Origin: Bdellovibrio bacteriovorus
Lineage (GTDB): Bacteria > Bdellovibrionota > Bdellovibrionia > Bdellovibrionales > Bdellovibrionaceae
DNA length: 64,000 nucleotides
Reading direction: 5' to 3'
Assembly (NCBI RefSeq): GCF_001592755.1
Contig: NZ_LUKF01000001.1
Location: 472,029-536,028, forward strand
Position numbers and translations under genes: made by a program
Part shown: positions 52,484-61,881 of the stretch, piece after piece
Position numbering within the stretch: position 1 is the first letter of the stretch
Layout: the number at the start of each line of letters is the position of its first letter
Notes under the pieces: generated by a model
The model's database searches: none
What the model was told of the DNA's origin: nothing
The model's input: the letters and a program-made list of their open reading frames with translations, nothing else

Positions 52484-53424
52484 AAAAGATCTTCCCTGCT
52501 TAGGTGAGCAAGGACCTCTAGGCACATCTTGCGATGAGCAGAACTTTGATCTTTAGCGATATGATGCTTTCCGACTTCGAGAGAAAATGAATGGCCTAGC
52601 TTGTGTGCTTCATCAATCCACAAACACAGTTGCGAAATTCTTGCTTCTTCATCATGCAAATGAGCTGTCTGTTTCCAAGAAAAATGCAGCGAAGGCTTCT
52701 CGGACTCTTCAAAATTTTTTACAAGCAGTTCCTGCCTGCGTGCTGTCGCTTTCCAATCTATTCGCCTTAAAGAATCCGTGCTTTGGTAAGTACGATGCTC
52801 CCTGAATAAGCCTGTATTTTCACTGTCTGTTTCCGCATAAGAGTTTTGTGGAAAAGCCTCTTCGCCTTTTCTTGCCGGATAAACTGTGATTTCTCGAGGA
52901 GTTTTAAAGACTCTCCACGCTCTTAACAAAGAAAAAGGAAATGTACTTTGAACCGCTATTCTGGGAAGAAGATGTCGGCCGCGTTTTTTAAAAACAAAGG
53001 GAACAAGAACCACGTCTTCTTCCTGTGGCTCAAGATCCGTGCGCGAAGAGGTTTCAGGATACTTTTCGAAATAGCTTTCGATCTGAAAACACGGCGACTT
53101 TGCATTATTTTTCAATGTTACGCTTAAGGCCGATGTCTCGTCGCAAAAAGCTTCGTCAATGTGAACATCAATAACATCAACGCCATCGACATTTTTATTG
53201 GTGATAAAAGTTCCTGTGAAAGCCACAGAGATTAAGAAAAAGAAGAAAATGTAAATCAAATTGTTGGAGTATCCAACCGCCATAAAAAATAGAACTAGCG
53301 ACATCAACCCAAAGGCGACGCCAAATCCTGTCGGCAGAATATAGGTTCGCGTTTTCTTTTTAGACAGGAACTGGCGTGCTTTTTTGTAAAGCCCCTGCCC
53401 ACTCACGGCCGCGTTTGATGCCAT
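52480..53424 (-). CDS. DUF58 domain protein
   Basis: A 314-residue protein. Two transmembrane helices (about 30-70) are followed by a beta-rich region and the DUF58 segment (HRTYQSTDSLRRIDWKATAR). The start is ATG 53424 with GGAGG five bases before; it lies 65 bases inside the 3' end of the MoxR gene, a long overlap. DUF58 proteins work with MoxR ATPases, probably as a VWA-like client. Confidence 0.88.
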   Translation of the reverse strand: MASNAAVSGQGLYKKARQFLSKKKTRTYILPTGFGVAFGLMSLVLFFMAVGYSNNLIYIFFFFLISVAFTGTFITNKNVDGVDVIDVHIDEAFCDETSALSVTLKNNAKSPCFQIESYFEKYPETSSRTDLEPQEEDVVLVPFVFKKRGRHLLPRIAVQSTFPFSLLRAWRVFKTPREITVYPARKGEEAFPQNSYAETDSENTGLFREHRTYQSTDSLRRIDWKATARRQELLVKNFEESEKPSLHFSWKQTAHLHDEEARISQLCLWIDEAHKLGHSFSLEVGKHHIAKDQSSAHRKMCLEVLAHLSREDLL

Positions 53425-54274
53425 GATTGCCTCCAAGACGATGTCCTAATACAGGAATCAAAACTTGTTGAACATCTTCAGGTCGTAAATAGTTTCTTCC
53501 ATCCATAAAGGCCCAAGCCTTCGCGGCTTTCGCTAAAGCCATTCCTGCACGAGTTGAAAGTGGTGCTCCTTCAAATCCGGGACGACGAGATCGCTCTAAA
53601 AGATCCGCGATGTACTGAGCGACATTAGCGGACACTTGCACTTTTGTAACTTCAATCAAAGCTTCTGCAATTTCAGTTTCACTAAATAGCGGATGAATTT
53701 TTTGCAGCAAATGTCGAGGATCATCACCTTGTAAAATGCGCACTTCGGTTTCTTTAGAGGCCGGATGTAGTTCTAAACTCATTAGAAAACGATCTAGCTG
53801 ACTTTCTGGTAAAGGAAAGGTGCCGGTCTGTTGATGCGGGTTCTGAGTTGCGATCACATAGAATGGATGCGGCAGTGGCCAGGTCACACCTTCAACAGAC
53901 ACTTCGCCTTCTTCCATCGCTTGTAGCAAAGCACTTTGGGTGCGCGGGCTTGCGCGATTCAACTCATCCGCCATCACCATCTGTGAAAATAACGGCCCTT
54001 GATGAAAAACGAATTTATGTTCTTGCGGATGATAGATCTGTCCGCCAATTACATCCGCTGGTAAAAGATCAATCGTGAATTGCACGCGACGAGTTTTTAA
54101 TCCGGTGAGCTTCCCTAGCACCTGAACAAGAGTGGTTTTTCCAACTCCGGGCAAGTCTTCAATAAGCAAATGGCCGCCCGCCAGAAGGCAGGTGATGGCC
54201 AAACGAATTTCAACATTCTTATCCAGAACGACCTTCGAGGCCTGAGCAATGAGTTCGTGAAACTTCTGATTCAT
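53360..54274 (-). CDS. MoxR-family AAA+ ATPase
   Basis: A 304-residue ATPase with Walker A LPGVGKTT, Walker B MVMADELNRASPRTQSALL and the sensor ATQNP. MoxR proteins help mature or activate partner complexes. ATG 54274 is preferred to TTG 54280. It is the first gene of the trio; the end overlaps the DUF58 start by 65 bases. Confidence 0.93.
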   Translation of the reverse strand: MNQKFHELIAQASKVVLDKNVEIRLAITCLLAGGHLLIEDLPGVGKTTLVQVLGKLTGLKTRRVQFTIDLLPADVIGGQIYHPQEHKFVFHQGPLFSQMVMADELNRASPRTQSALLQAMEEGEVSVEGVTWPLPHPFYVIATQNPHQQTGTFPLPESQLDRFLMSLELHPASKETEVRILQGDDPRHLLQKIHPLFSETEIAEALIEVTKVQVSANVAQYIADLLERSRRPGFEGAPLSTRAGMALAKAAKAWAFMDGRNYLRPEDVQQVLIPVLGHRLGGNHGIKRGREWAGALQKSTPVPV

Positions 54275-54349
54275 GCTCAATAAGGATATTAGGTCTTACT
54301 GCACGGGAGTAGCTATTCCCCGAAGTCCCGATGAAAGACTAGCGATTTA

Positions 54350-54382
54350 CAAATAAAAAAGCCCTGGTAGTTGCCAGGGCTT
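54350..54382 (-). terminator. Terminator of the nuo operon
   Basis: GCCCTGG and CCAGGGC pair across six bases. On the minus strand the hairpin is followed by TTTTTTATTT. Confidence 0.88.
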
Positions 54383-54411
54383 AGTATGTTTTTTATCGAA
54401 GTGCAGTCAGC

Positions 54412-55872
54412 TTAGAACAAGCTTTTTTCTACAGCCGAGAAAATCGGGCCAGAGACAAATCCCATGATCACAATCGCTAGAGCCATGATCACAGTCGTCA
54501 CTGTTGTTGCATTCAGTGAATGACTTGCAACTTCCGCGTTACCTTCTTTCATGTACATAACAACGACCGGGCGCAGGTAGTAGTAAACACCAATCACAGA
54601 GCTAATCATACCCCAGATCGCCAACCACAACAGACCTTCACCGATAGCCGCGTTGAACAGATAGAACTTACCGAAGAATCCAAGAGTCGGCGGAATACCT
54701 GCTAACGATAACAAGAACACCGTTAAGCAAAGAGCTAACATTGGTCTTTGTTTCGCAAAGCCAGCAAGGTCATCCACGTTCACGATGTGGTTCTCTGATT
54801 TTTCAAGCATGCTTGCAATCGCGAACGCACCCAAAGTCATCAAAGCATAGCTTAGAAGATAGAAGATAACTCCCGAAGCACCGAACGCACCGTTATCGCT
54901 AACGCCGGCCGTGATGATACCGATCAACAAGTAACCAGAGTGCGCTACTGATGAATACGCAATCATACGCTTAAAGTTATTCTGAATGATCGCTGCCGTG
55001 TTACCCAAGATCATTGTGATCACAGCCAACCATTGCAAGATATCAAACAAGTGATCTGAACCGATCAAAGACTTCGTTGCAATCACACGCAAGAAAGCGG
55101 CGAAAGAAACTGTCTTAACCGCTGTCGCCATGAAAGCCGTGTGCGGAGTTGGAGCCCCTTGATACACATCTGGAGTCCAAGCATGGAATGGTGCAATCGA
55201 AACCTTAAAGCAGAAGCCCAAGATAACGAAAGTGATACCAAACAAGAAAAGACGACTAGTTTGTACTAGCTCTGCCGCGCTATCCATGAATGCCAGGATG
55301 TTTGTTCCACCCGTTGAACCGAAGATAAATGCCACACCATAAAGGAACAATGCCGAAGCAAAAGAACCCAAGATGAAGTATTTCAAAGCGGCTTCTTTAG
55401 AAAGCTTCTCTTCGTGGCTCATCGCAATCATCAGATACAATGCCAAAGACATCATCTCTAGGCCGATGAAAACCATCAAAAGATCCACAGCAGAAACCAG
55501 GATCAACATACCTACAGCAGAACTCATCGCTAAGAAAATCAACTCAGAGAACTGTTTTCCTGTCGTCGATGGATTTTCATACATCATCACCATCGCCGCT
55601 CCCGCAGCGCCCAAAGCAATGATACCCATCCACTGAGTCACACCGTCAAAGATAAGACCGTTATTAAACGCTGTCTTACCGCCGCCACCAAACACAATCA
55701 AAAGACCAATCGCGATCACAATACCGATAAGGGCTTGCGCCAAAGTCACAGCATGAGGTTGTTCGCGGTTGCCGCGAAGAACTTTAGCCGTGATCGGAAT
55801 CAAGCTTACTAGGAACAAGGCGATCATCGGAGAAATCAACAAAACGTCACTAAGACCGATATTCATATTCAT
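54412..55872 (-). CDS. nuoN: NADH-quinone oxidoreductase subunit N
   Basis: A 486-residue, about 14-helix antiporter-like subunit of complex I. EMMSLALYLMIA, KYFILGSFASALFLYG and FKVSIAPFHAWTPDVYQGAPTP are typical. It is the last gene of the operon and ends at a terminator. It overlaps nuoM by one base. Confidence 0.96.
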   Translation of the reverse strand: MNMNIGLSDVLLISPMIALFLVSLIPITAKVLRGNREQPHAVTLAQALIGIVIAIGLLIVFGGGGKTAFNNGLIFDGVTQWMGIIALGAAGAAMVMMYENPSTTGKQFSELIFLAMSSAVGMLILVSAVDLLMVFIGLEMMSLALYLMIAMSHEEKLSKEAALKYFILGSFASALFLYGVAFIFGSTGGTNILAFMDSAAELVQTSRLFLFGITFVILGFCFKVSIAPFHAWTPDVYQGAPTPHTAFMATAVKTVSFAAFLRVIATKSLIGSDHLFDILQWLAVITMILGNTAAIIQNNFKRMIAYSSVAHSGYLLIGIITAGVSDNGAFGASGVIFYLLSYALMTLGAFAIASMLEKSENHIVNVDDLAGFAKQRPMLALCLTVFLLSLAGIPPTLGFFGKFYLFNAAIGEGLLWLAIWGMISSVIGVYYYLRPVVVMYMKEGNAEVASHSLNATTVTTVIMALAIVIMGFVSGPIFSAVEKSLF

Positions 55873-57425
55873 TAGTTACCTCCTTGCGCGTGCTGAGTGG
55901 AAGTTGCGCCAGGCTCTACAATCGTCAGGTTATAGTTACTTCTGTTGTTCACTAGATAATCAATACTTGCCTTTGAATAGTTCAAGAAATGATTCGGGAA
56001 AAGACCCATCCAGAACACCATGATAACAAGAGGAACAAGAACCGCGATTTCACGCGCATTCAAGTCGTGAAGTGGGTGATGTTCGTCTTTCACCAACTCG
56101 CCTTTTTCGCCGAAGAATACGCGTTTGAACATCCAAAGCATATAAACGGCTCCCAAGATCACACCTGACACCGCGAAGTAAGCAAATACTGGTTCTGCTT
56201 GGAAAGTGCCAAGAAGAATCAAGAACTCACCCACGAAACCGTTCGTCAATGGAACTGCGATCGAAGACAAAGTGATGATAAAGAAAAAGATTGTGAAAAG
56301 CGGAAGAACTCCTGCTAATCCACCGTACTTGCTGATTTCACGAGAGTGCGTTCTTTCGTAGATCATACCGATCAACAAGAAGAGTGCACCTGTAGAAATA
56401 CCGTGGTTCAACATTTGATAAAGACCACCGGACATCCCGTAAGCATTGAATGCAAATAGACCGACTAAGATGTAACCCATGTGCGACACCGAAGAGTACG
56501 CCACAAGTTTTTTCACATCCGGTTGAACCATCGCAACCAGGGCTCCGTAGATGATTCCGACTGTACCGATCAACATGAACAACCATGCCCAGTATTCAGA
56601 AGCTTCTGGGAATAATGGAATCACCCAGCGCATGAAACCGTAAGTACCCATCTTAAGCATCACACCGGCTAGAATTACAGAACCTGGTGTTGGGGCTTCA
56701 ACGTGGGCATCAGGCAACCAAGTATGAACTGGGAATGCCGGAACTTTGATCGCAAAGGCCAAAGCAAACGCGAAGAACAATAAAGTTTGAAGGCTGAAGA
56801 ATGTCCCACCTACAAACGGAATTTTAAGTTTGTAGAAATCAAGAAGACTTGCACTCATTGTGCCTGTCGCTTCTTGAGTTAGGTACATCATATAGATGAT
56901 CGCAACGAGCATCATCACAGAGCCAGCGAATGTATAGATGAAGAACTTCACGGTTGCATAGATACGACGAGCACCACCCCAGATACCAACCATGAAGTAC
57001 ATTGGTACCAGAGAAAGCTCCCAGAACACGTAGAAGAAGATCGCATCCATTGCCAAGAACGTTCCAAGCATCGCTGTTTGCAGAACAAACATCGCGACGT
57101 GGAAGCCTTTAACTCTTTCTGTGATCGACGTCCAAGAACCCAAGATGATGATCGGTGTAAGGAACGTCGTTAAAAGAACCAACCACAACGAAATACCGTC
57201 GATACCCATGAAGTATTGAATGCCGAAGCGCTCAATCCACATGAACTTTTCAACCATCTGAAGGCCTGCAGAGTTCGGATCAAACTGTCTGAACAATGCT
57301 AAGCTCAAAATGAATTCAACGATTGAAAGGCCTAGGGCCAAGTGACGAATTGTATTCGACTTTGGCCAAACAGCGACGATCAACGCGAACAAAAGAGGTA
57401 GGAAAACAATGCTACTCAGGATCAT
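55872..57425 (-). CDS. nuoM: NADH-quinone oxidoreductase subunit M
   Basis: A 517-residue proton-pumping subunit. WELSLVPMYFMVGIWGG, KVPAFPVHTWLPDAHVEAPTPGS and KKLVAYSSVSHMG carry the conserved Glu and Lys of the channel. The stop overlaps the nuoN start by one base (TAATG). Confidence 0.97.
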   Translation of the reverse strand: MILSSIVFLPLLFALIVAVWPKSNTIRHLALGLSIVEFILSLALFRQFDPNSAGLQMVEKFMWIERFGIQYFMGIDGISLWLVLLTTFLTPIIILGSWTSITERVKGFHVAMFVLQTAMLGTFLAMDAIFFYVFWELSLVPMYFMVGIWGGARRIYATVKFFIYTFAGSVMMLVAIIYMMYLTQEATGTMSASLLDFYKLKIPFVGGTFFSLQTLLFFAFALAFAIKVPAFPVHTWLPDAHVEAPTPGSVILAGVMLKMGTYGFMRWVIPLFPEASEYWAWLFMLIGTVGIIYGALVAMVQPDVKKLVAYSSVSHMGYILVGLFAFNAYGMSGGLYQMLNHGISTGALFLLIGMIYERTHSREISKYGGLAGVLPLFTIFFFIITLSSIAVPLTNGFVGEFLILLGTFQAEPVFAYFAVSGVILGAVYMLWMFKRVFFGEKGELVKDEHHPLHDLNAREIAVLVPLVIMVFWMGLFPNHFLNYSKASIDYLVNNRSNYNLTIVEPGATSTQHAQGGN

Positions 57426-57428
57426 ACA

Positions 57429-59360
57429 TTACCTCATGATCACAAATGAAAGAGCCACAACAACACCGATACCGATGTACATCGCGTACTGTTGCATATT
57501 ACCAGTTTGGATAGAGCGAACGAACGAGCCCATACCGCGAGCTAAGTCGCCGGCCAAGTAAGTCGCTTTATCGATGAAATTCACATCGATGTAATACCAA
57601 GTGTTTTTGCTGATGCTAACAAGTGGATTGATGATGAATCCGAAGTAAGCTTCATCAACGAAATATTTGTTATACACAAGGTTGTACACAGGCTTGATGC
57701 TGTCGGCGATTTTCTTCGGAGTCTCTGGAGACTTCACGTAGAATTGGTACGCTACGATCGCAGAGATCAAAGCCAAACCAACAGAAACACCCATCAAAGT
57801 CCATTCCGTCGTGTGATCAATCGCTGTCCAACCTGGGATTGGAGAGATCATTGGATGCAACCAGTGCTCCCACACGTTTGGAAGGTGACCCAAATGTTCA
57901 CCGATCACGTGAGGAATACCGATCCAACCACCGATCACAGAAAGAATACCTAAAACGATCAATGGAATCGTCATAAGCGCTGGAGATTCATGCGGGTGAA
58001 CATCGCTTGGAACGCGGCTCTTACCCCAGAATGTCAACGCCATCAAACGAGTCATGTAGAACGCTGTCAAAGTCGCACCCAACGCCCCCATCGCCCACAA
58101 GATCGGAGAACCTAGTGGAGAGTTGAACGTGTAAGCTAAGATTTCATCTTTAGAGAAGAAACCCGCGAACGGCGGCATACCGATGATCGCAAGCCATCCC
58201 AAGAAGAACGTCACGTGCGTGATTGGCATGTACTTTTTAAGTCCGCCCATCTTACGTATATCTTGTTCTTCGTGCATCGCATGGATCACTGAACCCGAGC
58301 CCAAGAACATCAGGGCTTTAAAGAATGCGTGAGTCATCAAGTGGAACATCGCTGCTCCGAAAGCACCCACACCGCAAGCCAAGAACATGTAACCAAGTTG
58401 AGAGACTGTTGAGTACGCTAGTACTTTTTTGATATCCCATTGGGTCATACCGATTGTCGCTGCTAAAACGGCTGTCGCCGCACCGATGATAGCAATCACC
58501 ATCATTGTGTTCGGAGCCATGATGAACAACGGATTCAAACGCACGATCATGTAAACACCGGCAGTTACCATCGTCGCCGCATGGATAAGAGCGGATACGG
58601 GTGTTGGACCGGCCATCGCGTCTGGAAGCCAAACATACAGTGGAATCTGTGCCGACTTACCTGTTGCGCCGATGAAGAGGAACAAAGTTCCCAAAGTCAC
58701 CGCACCCAACCAAGAAGCCTCTGCTGTTGTTGGCGCCAAAGCATTCAACTCAGAGAAATTCAAAGTTCCGAAAGTGATGAAAAGGATGAACATTCCAAGT
58801 AGGAAAGCAGCGTCACCCACACGGTTTGTGATAAAGGCTTTCATACCAGCTGCAGCTTTTTCTTTGTCTGTGAACCAGAAGCCGATTAACAAGTAAGAGC
58901 AAAGACCAACGCCTTCCCAACCCACGAACATCACAAGCAAGCTGTCGCCAAGAACTAGCAACAACATGTTGAAGATAAAAAGGTTCAGGTAAGCAAAGTA
59001 TTTTGCCGCACCTTTATCGTGGTGCATGTAACCGATCGAGAATAAGTGGATCAAAGTACCAACGCCCGTGATCACCAAGATCATGATAGAGCTGATTTGA
59101 TCAACAACGAATCCGGCATTAACTTTAAACTTATCAACTGCCATCCACTCAAAGAAGCTCACCGCAATTTTGCGAGATTCCGCTGGCATCGCAACAACGT
59201 CTAACACCAATAAGATCGCGCTGATGAAAGAGATCGCAATTGCTGATGTGGCAATCACACCCGCCACGTTTGCAGAGTGCTTTTTATAACGAACTCCGTT
59301 GATCAAGAAACCAACGAACGGAGCTAGGATCAAAAGGGCCATTAAAAGAGAATGATTCAC
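57429..59360 (-). CDS. nuoL: NADH-quinone oxidoreductase subunit L
   Basis: A 643-residue antiporter-like subunit. GWEGVGLCSYLLIGFW, KSAQIPLYVWLPDAMAGPTPVSALIHAATMVTAG (read in two parts) and KKVLAYSTVSQLGYMF are diagnostic. The C-terminal long lateral helix region and last transmembrane helix are present. It lies three bases before nuoM. Confidence 0.97.
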   Translation of the reverse strand: MNHSLLMALLILAPFVGFLINGVRYKKHSANVAGVIATSAIAISFISAILLVLDVVAMPAESRKIAVSFFEWMAVDKFKVNAGFVVDQISSIMILVITGVGTLIHLFSIGYMHHDKGAAKYFAYLNLFIFNMLLLVLGDSLLVMFVGWEGVGLCSYLLIGFWFTDKEKAAAGMKAFITNRVGDAAFLLGMFILFITFGTLNFSELNALAPTTAEASWLGAVTLGTLFLFIGATGKSAQIPLYVWLPDAMAGPTPVSALIHAATMVTAGVYMIVRLNPLFIMAPNTMMVIAIIGAATAVLAATIGMTQWDIKKVLAYSTVSQLGYMFLACGVGAFGAAMFHLMTHAFFKALMFLGSGSVIHAMHEEQDIRKMGGLKKYMPITHVTFFLGWLAIIGMPPFAGFFSKDEILAYTFNSPLGSPILWAMGALGATLTAFYMTRLMALTFWGKSRVPSDVHPHESPALMTIPLIVLGILSVIGGWIGIPHVIGEHLGHLPNVWEHWLHPMISPIPGWTAIDHTTEWTLMGVSVGLALISAIVAYQFYVKSPETPKKIADSIKPVYNLVYNKYFVDEAYFGFIINPLVSISKNTWYYIDVNFIDKATYLAGDLARGMGSFVRSIQTGNMQQYAMYIGIGVVVALSFVIMR

Positions 59361-59370
59361 GGCTGCTCCC

Positions 59371-59694
59371 TTATCCTTTCAAGTGTTCAAAGAAGCGAAT
59401 ATTCACTTCGTTAAAGCGTTTAAAGATTGAAACGGCCAATGCCAAACCTACCGCCGCTTCTGCCGCGGCGATTGTCATGACAAAGAAAACCATGATGTGA
59501 CCATCAAGAATGCCTAAGTACTTGCTGAATGCGATGAAGGTTAAATTCACAGAATTCAACATCAACTCTACAGACATCAAAAGTACGATCACGTTACGGC
59601 GAAGAAGAACTCCGGCCATACCCATCATGAACAAAAGTGCTGCCAGAACTAAATAGTGAGTCAGGCCAATGTTGTTAATGAAATCAGTGTTCAT
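59371..59694 (-). CDS. nuoK: NADH-quinone oxidoreductase subunit K
   Basis: A 107-residue three-helix subunit. LMSVELMLNSVNL and FVMTIAAAEAAVGLALAV hold the conserved glutamates. I use ATG 59694 with AAAGGTGGA as the ribosome site, which makes it begin inside the last codons of nuoJ's neighbourhood; a GTG at 59703 is possible. Confidence 0.95.
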   Translation of the reverse strand: MNTDFINNIGLTHYLVLAALLFMMGMAGVLLRRNVIVLLMSVELMLNSVNLTFIAFSKYLGILDGHIMVFFVMTIAAAEAAVGLALAVSIFKRFNEVNIRFFEHLKG

Positions 59695-60220
59695 GTGTTC
59701 CACCTTTACTGCGCGCTAGAGCCACCGCACCAACTGCGATCACTAGCAAAAGAACGCCCAATGCTTCAAAGCCGAAGATGTATTTAGAAAACAAAATCTG
59801 GCCCAACTGTTTTGTTGTTTCCATGCCTGTTCCCGCAGTCACTGGGTTGTCCGTAGTTTTTTCAGTCAAAAGACCTACAGACATCGCAATGGCGCCGACA
59901 ACCAGGCCTGCCAACAAACCTACGGAAGCAATTTTAACTGCTCCAGAAAACTTTCCCTTCGTGAAAGCTTGAAGATCTTTCTTCAAGTCGAAGAGCATGA
60001 TCACCATGACGAAAAGAACCATCACGGCGCCGGCGTAAACGATCAACTGAACACCTGCAATAAAGTAAGCATTCAAAGTCACGAACAACGCGGAGATACC
60101 CACCATCGTCATCGCCAAACAAAGCGATGAATAAATCGGGTTAGATAAAAGAATGACACTCAGGCCGCTGACCAGAGTGACAATCGCTAAGAACCAAAAA
60201 AGAAATGCATCTGCTGTCAC
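59684..60220 (-). CDS. nuoJ: NADH-quinone oxidoreductase subunit J
   Basis: A 178-residue membrane subunit. Five helices are visible, with YSSLCLAMTMVGISALFVTLNAYFIAGVQLIVYAG (read in parts) typical of NuoJ. It overlaps nuoK by 11 bases and follows nuoH by 10. Confidence 0.95.
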   Translation of the reverse strand: MTADAFLFWFLAIVTLVSGLSVILLSNPIYSSLCLAMTMVGISALFVTLNAYFIAGVQLIVYAGAVMVLFVMVIMLFDLKKDLQAFTKGKFSGAVKIASVGLLAGLVVGAIAMSVGLLTEKTTDNPVTAGTGMETTKQLGQILFSKYIFGFEALGVLLLVIAVGAVALARSKGGTHEH

Positions 60221-60230
60221 GTTATTCTCC

Positions 60231-61388
60231 TCACAAAGATGCGATGTAGATCACAAACGCGGTAATGATCGTGTTTGCTAGCGCCCAAGGAAGCAAAGTC
60301 TTCCAACCGAAATCCATCAATTGGTCATAACGGAAGCGTGGAAGCGTCCAACGAACCCAGATGAAAACCCACAAGAAGAATGCAAACTTGATATTGAAAA
60401 CAAGGAAGTGGATCAATGCCACCAAAGCACTTGCCCAGCCCGCAGAAGACGTTACCGAAGCCGCCCACTCTTGAACTTGTTCAACGGATACGTACGGAAT
60501 ACCGTAACCACCGAAGAAGAACAAAGCCATCAAGCCTGAGGCGATCATCATGTGACCGTATTCACCGATGAAGAACATGTTGAATTTGAAGCCGCCGTAC
60601 TCTGTATGGAAACCGGCAACAAGTTCAGATTCACCCTCTGCCAAGTCGAATGGAAGACGATTTGATTCGGCAAATGCTGTTGTGAAGAACAAAAGAGCTG
60701 CCAATGGTTGATAGAAAATCCCCCAGTTTGGAAGCCAACTTGCAGTGATTGTGTGACCCAAGAAGACGAATTGAAGGGGACCTTGTTGAGCCACCGTCAT
60801 GTCTTGAAGGTTGAACGTACCGTAAAGCATGATCACGCCCACGATAGAAAGACCCAAAGCCAACTCGTAAGAGATTGTTTGCGCCGAAGCACGAAGAGCA
60901 CCCATCAAAGAGTACTTATTTCCTGAACCCCAACCCGCCATCAACAAAGTGTAAGCAGCCAAAGAAGAAACACCCAAGATGAATACGATACCAACGCCGA
61001 TATCATAACCTTGAACCAAGAAAGTGTACGGACCCCAAGTAGATCCAAACATTTCAAATGTTCCTACTTGAATCGGTGTCGACATTGGGATGGCAGAGAA
61101 CGCCACCGCACCTGGAATCAACGCAAATACCGGAGCTGCATAGTACAACAATGGTTTTGCGGTATCTGGAACGAAGTTTTCTTTCGTCAAGAATTTCACA
61201 GCGTCAGCCAAAAGTTGCATCAAGCCCAAAGGTCCTACGCGGTTGGGTCCCAAACGATTTTGAATGAATGCGGAACCACGGCGCTCTAGCCATACAAGAA
61301 TAGGAACTGCTTGAACCATCATCAAAAAGATGACGACAAGTTTTAAACCGTTAACGGTAATTTCAAAAAGATCTTTACCCATTCCCAT
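60231..61388 (-). CDS. nuoH: NADH-quinone oxidoreductase subunit H
   Basis: A 385-residue membrane subunit that forms part of the quinone site. ERRGSAFIQNRLGPNRVGPLG, LPFDLAEGESELVAGFHTEYGG and a late WVRWTLPRFRYDQLM are diagnostic. It is longer than many NuoH proteins because of the loops after helices 2-3. It follows nuoA after three bases, so nuoB-G and nuoI are absent from this transcript. Confidence 0.96.
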   Translation of the reverse strand: MGMGKDLFEITVNGLKLVVIFLMMVQAVPILVWLERRGSAFIQNRLGPNRVGPLGLMQLLADAVKFLTKENFVPDTAKPLLYYAAPVFALIPGAVAFSAIPMSTPIQVGTFEMFGSTWGPYTFLVQGYDIGVGIVFILGVSSLAAYTLLMAGWGSGNKYSLMGALRASAQTISYELALGLSIVGVIMLYGTFNLQDMTVAQQGPLQFVFLGHTITASWLPNWGIFYQPLAALLFFTTAFAESNRLPFDLAEGESELVAGFHTEYGGFKFNMFFIGEYGHMMIASGLMALFFFGGYGIPYVSVEQVQEWAASVTSSAGWASALVALIHFLVFNIKFAFFLWVFIWVRWTLPRFRYDQLMDFGWKTLLPWALANTIITAFVIYIASL

Positions 61389-61391
61389 TGA

Positions 61392-61760
61392 TTAGTCCCA
61401 TTCCAATGCTTTTGATTTTACTTCCCAGAAAAGTCCGAAGATGAAAATTCCGATGAAGACCATCATCGAAATAAGCACGAACAGACCTTGTCCTGATGAT
61501 AAGAAATCACGGAAAGAAGTTGCCCATGGATACATGAAAATGATCTCGATATCGAAAAGGATGAAGAGGATCGCAGTAAGATAATACTTTACTGAAACCT
61601 TTGTATCTTTCTTATCAAGAGCAGGAATACCGCACTCGTAAGGCTCGTACTTGATAGAGTTATAAACGGGTTTGCCGCCTGTTTTGGACGCGACCCATAC
61701 TAAAAATGCTCCGAATAGAGCGATGAAGATGACGATGAAAATGACTCCACCGAGTGGCAC
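61392..61760 (-). CDS. nuoA: NADH-quinone oxidoreductase subunit A
   Basis: A 122-residue three-helix subunit. KYEPYECGIPALD-like and FDIEIIFMYPWA stretches are the NuoA signature. It starts with GTG 61760 behind GGAGGGG. It is first in the operon and has a good promoter upstream. Confidence 0.95.
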   Translation of the reverse strand: MPLGGVIFIVIFIALFGAFLVWVASKTGGKPVYNSIKYEPYECGIPALDKKDTKVSVKYYLTAILFILFDIEIIFMYPWATSFRDFLSSGQGLFVLISMMVFIGIFIFGLFWEVKSKALEWD

Positions 61761-61802
61761 TGTACCCCTCCAAAGTTGTCGTTATTATTTGGATTTCAAT
61801 TA

Positions 61803-61831
61803 GTTATATATGTGTCGTCTGTGAAAACCAA
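61803..61831 (-). promoter_or_regulatory. Candidate promoter of the nuoA-HJKLMN operon
   Basis: On the minus strand TTGGTT and TATAAC are 17 bases apart, about 43 bases before GTG 61760, with an A/T-rich leader and a GGAGGGG ribosome site. Confidence 0.55.
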
Positions 61832-61881
61832 GAAATATGAATGGAAACAAGGCGATAAGCATGGCAAGATGAGCCCACCGA

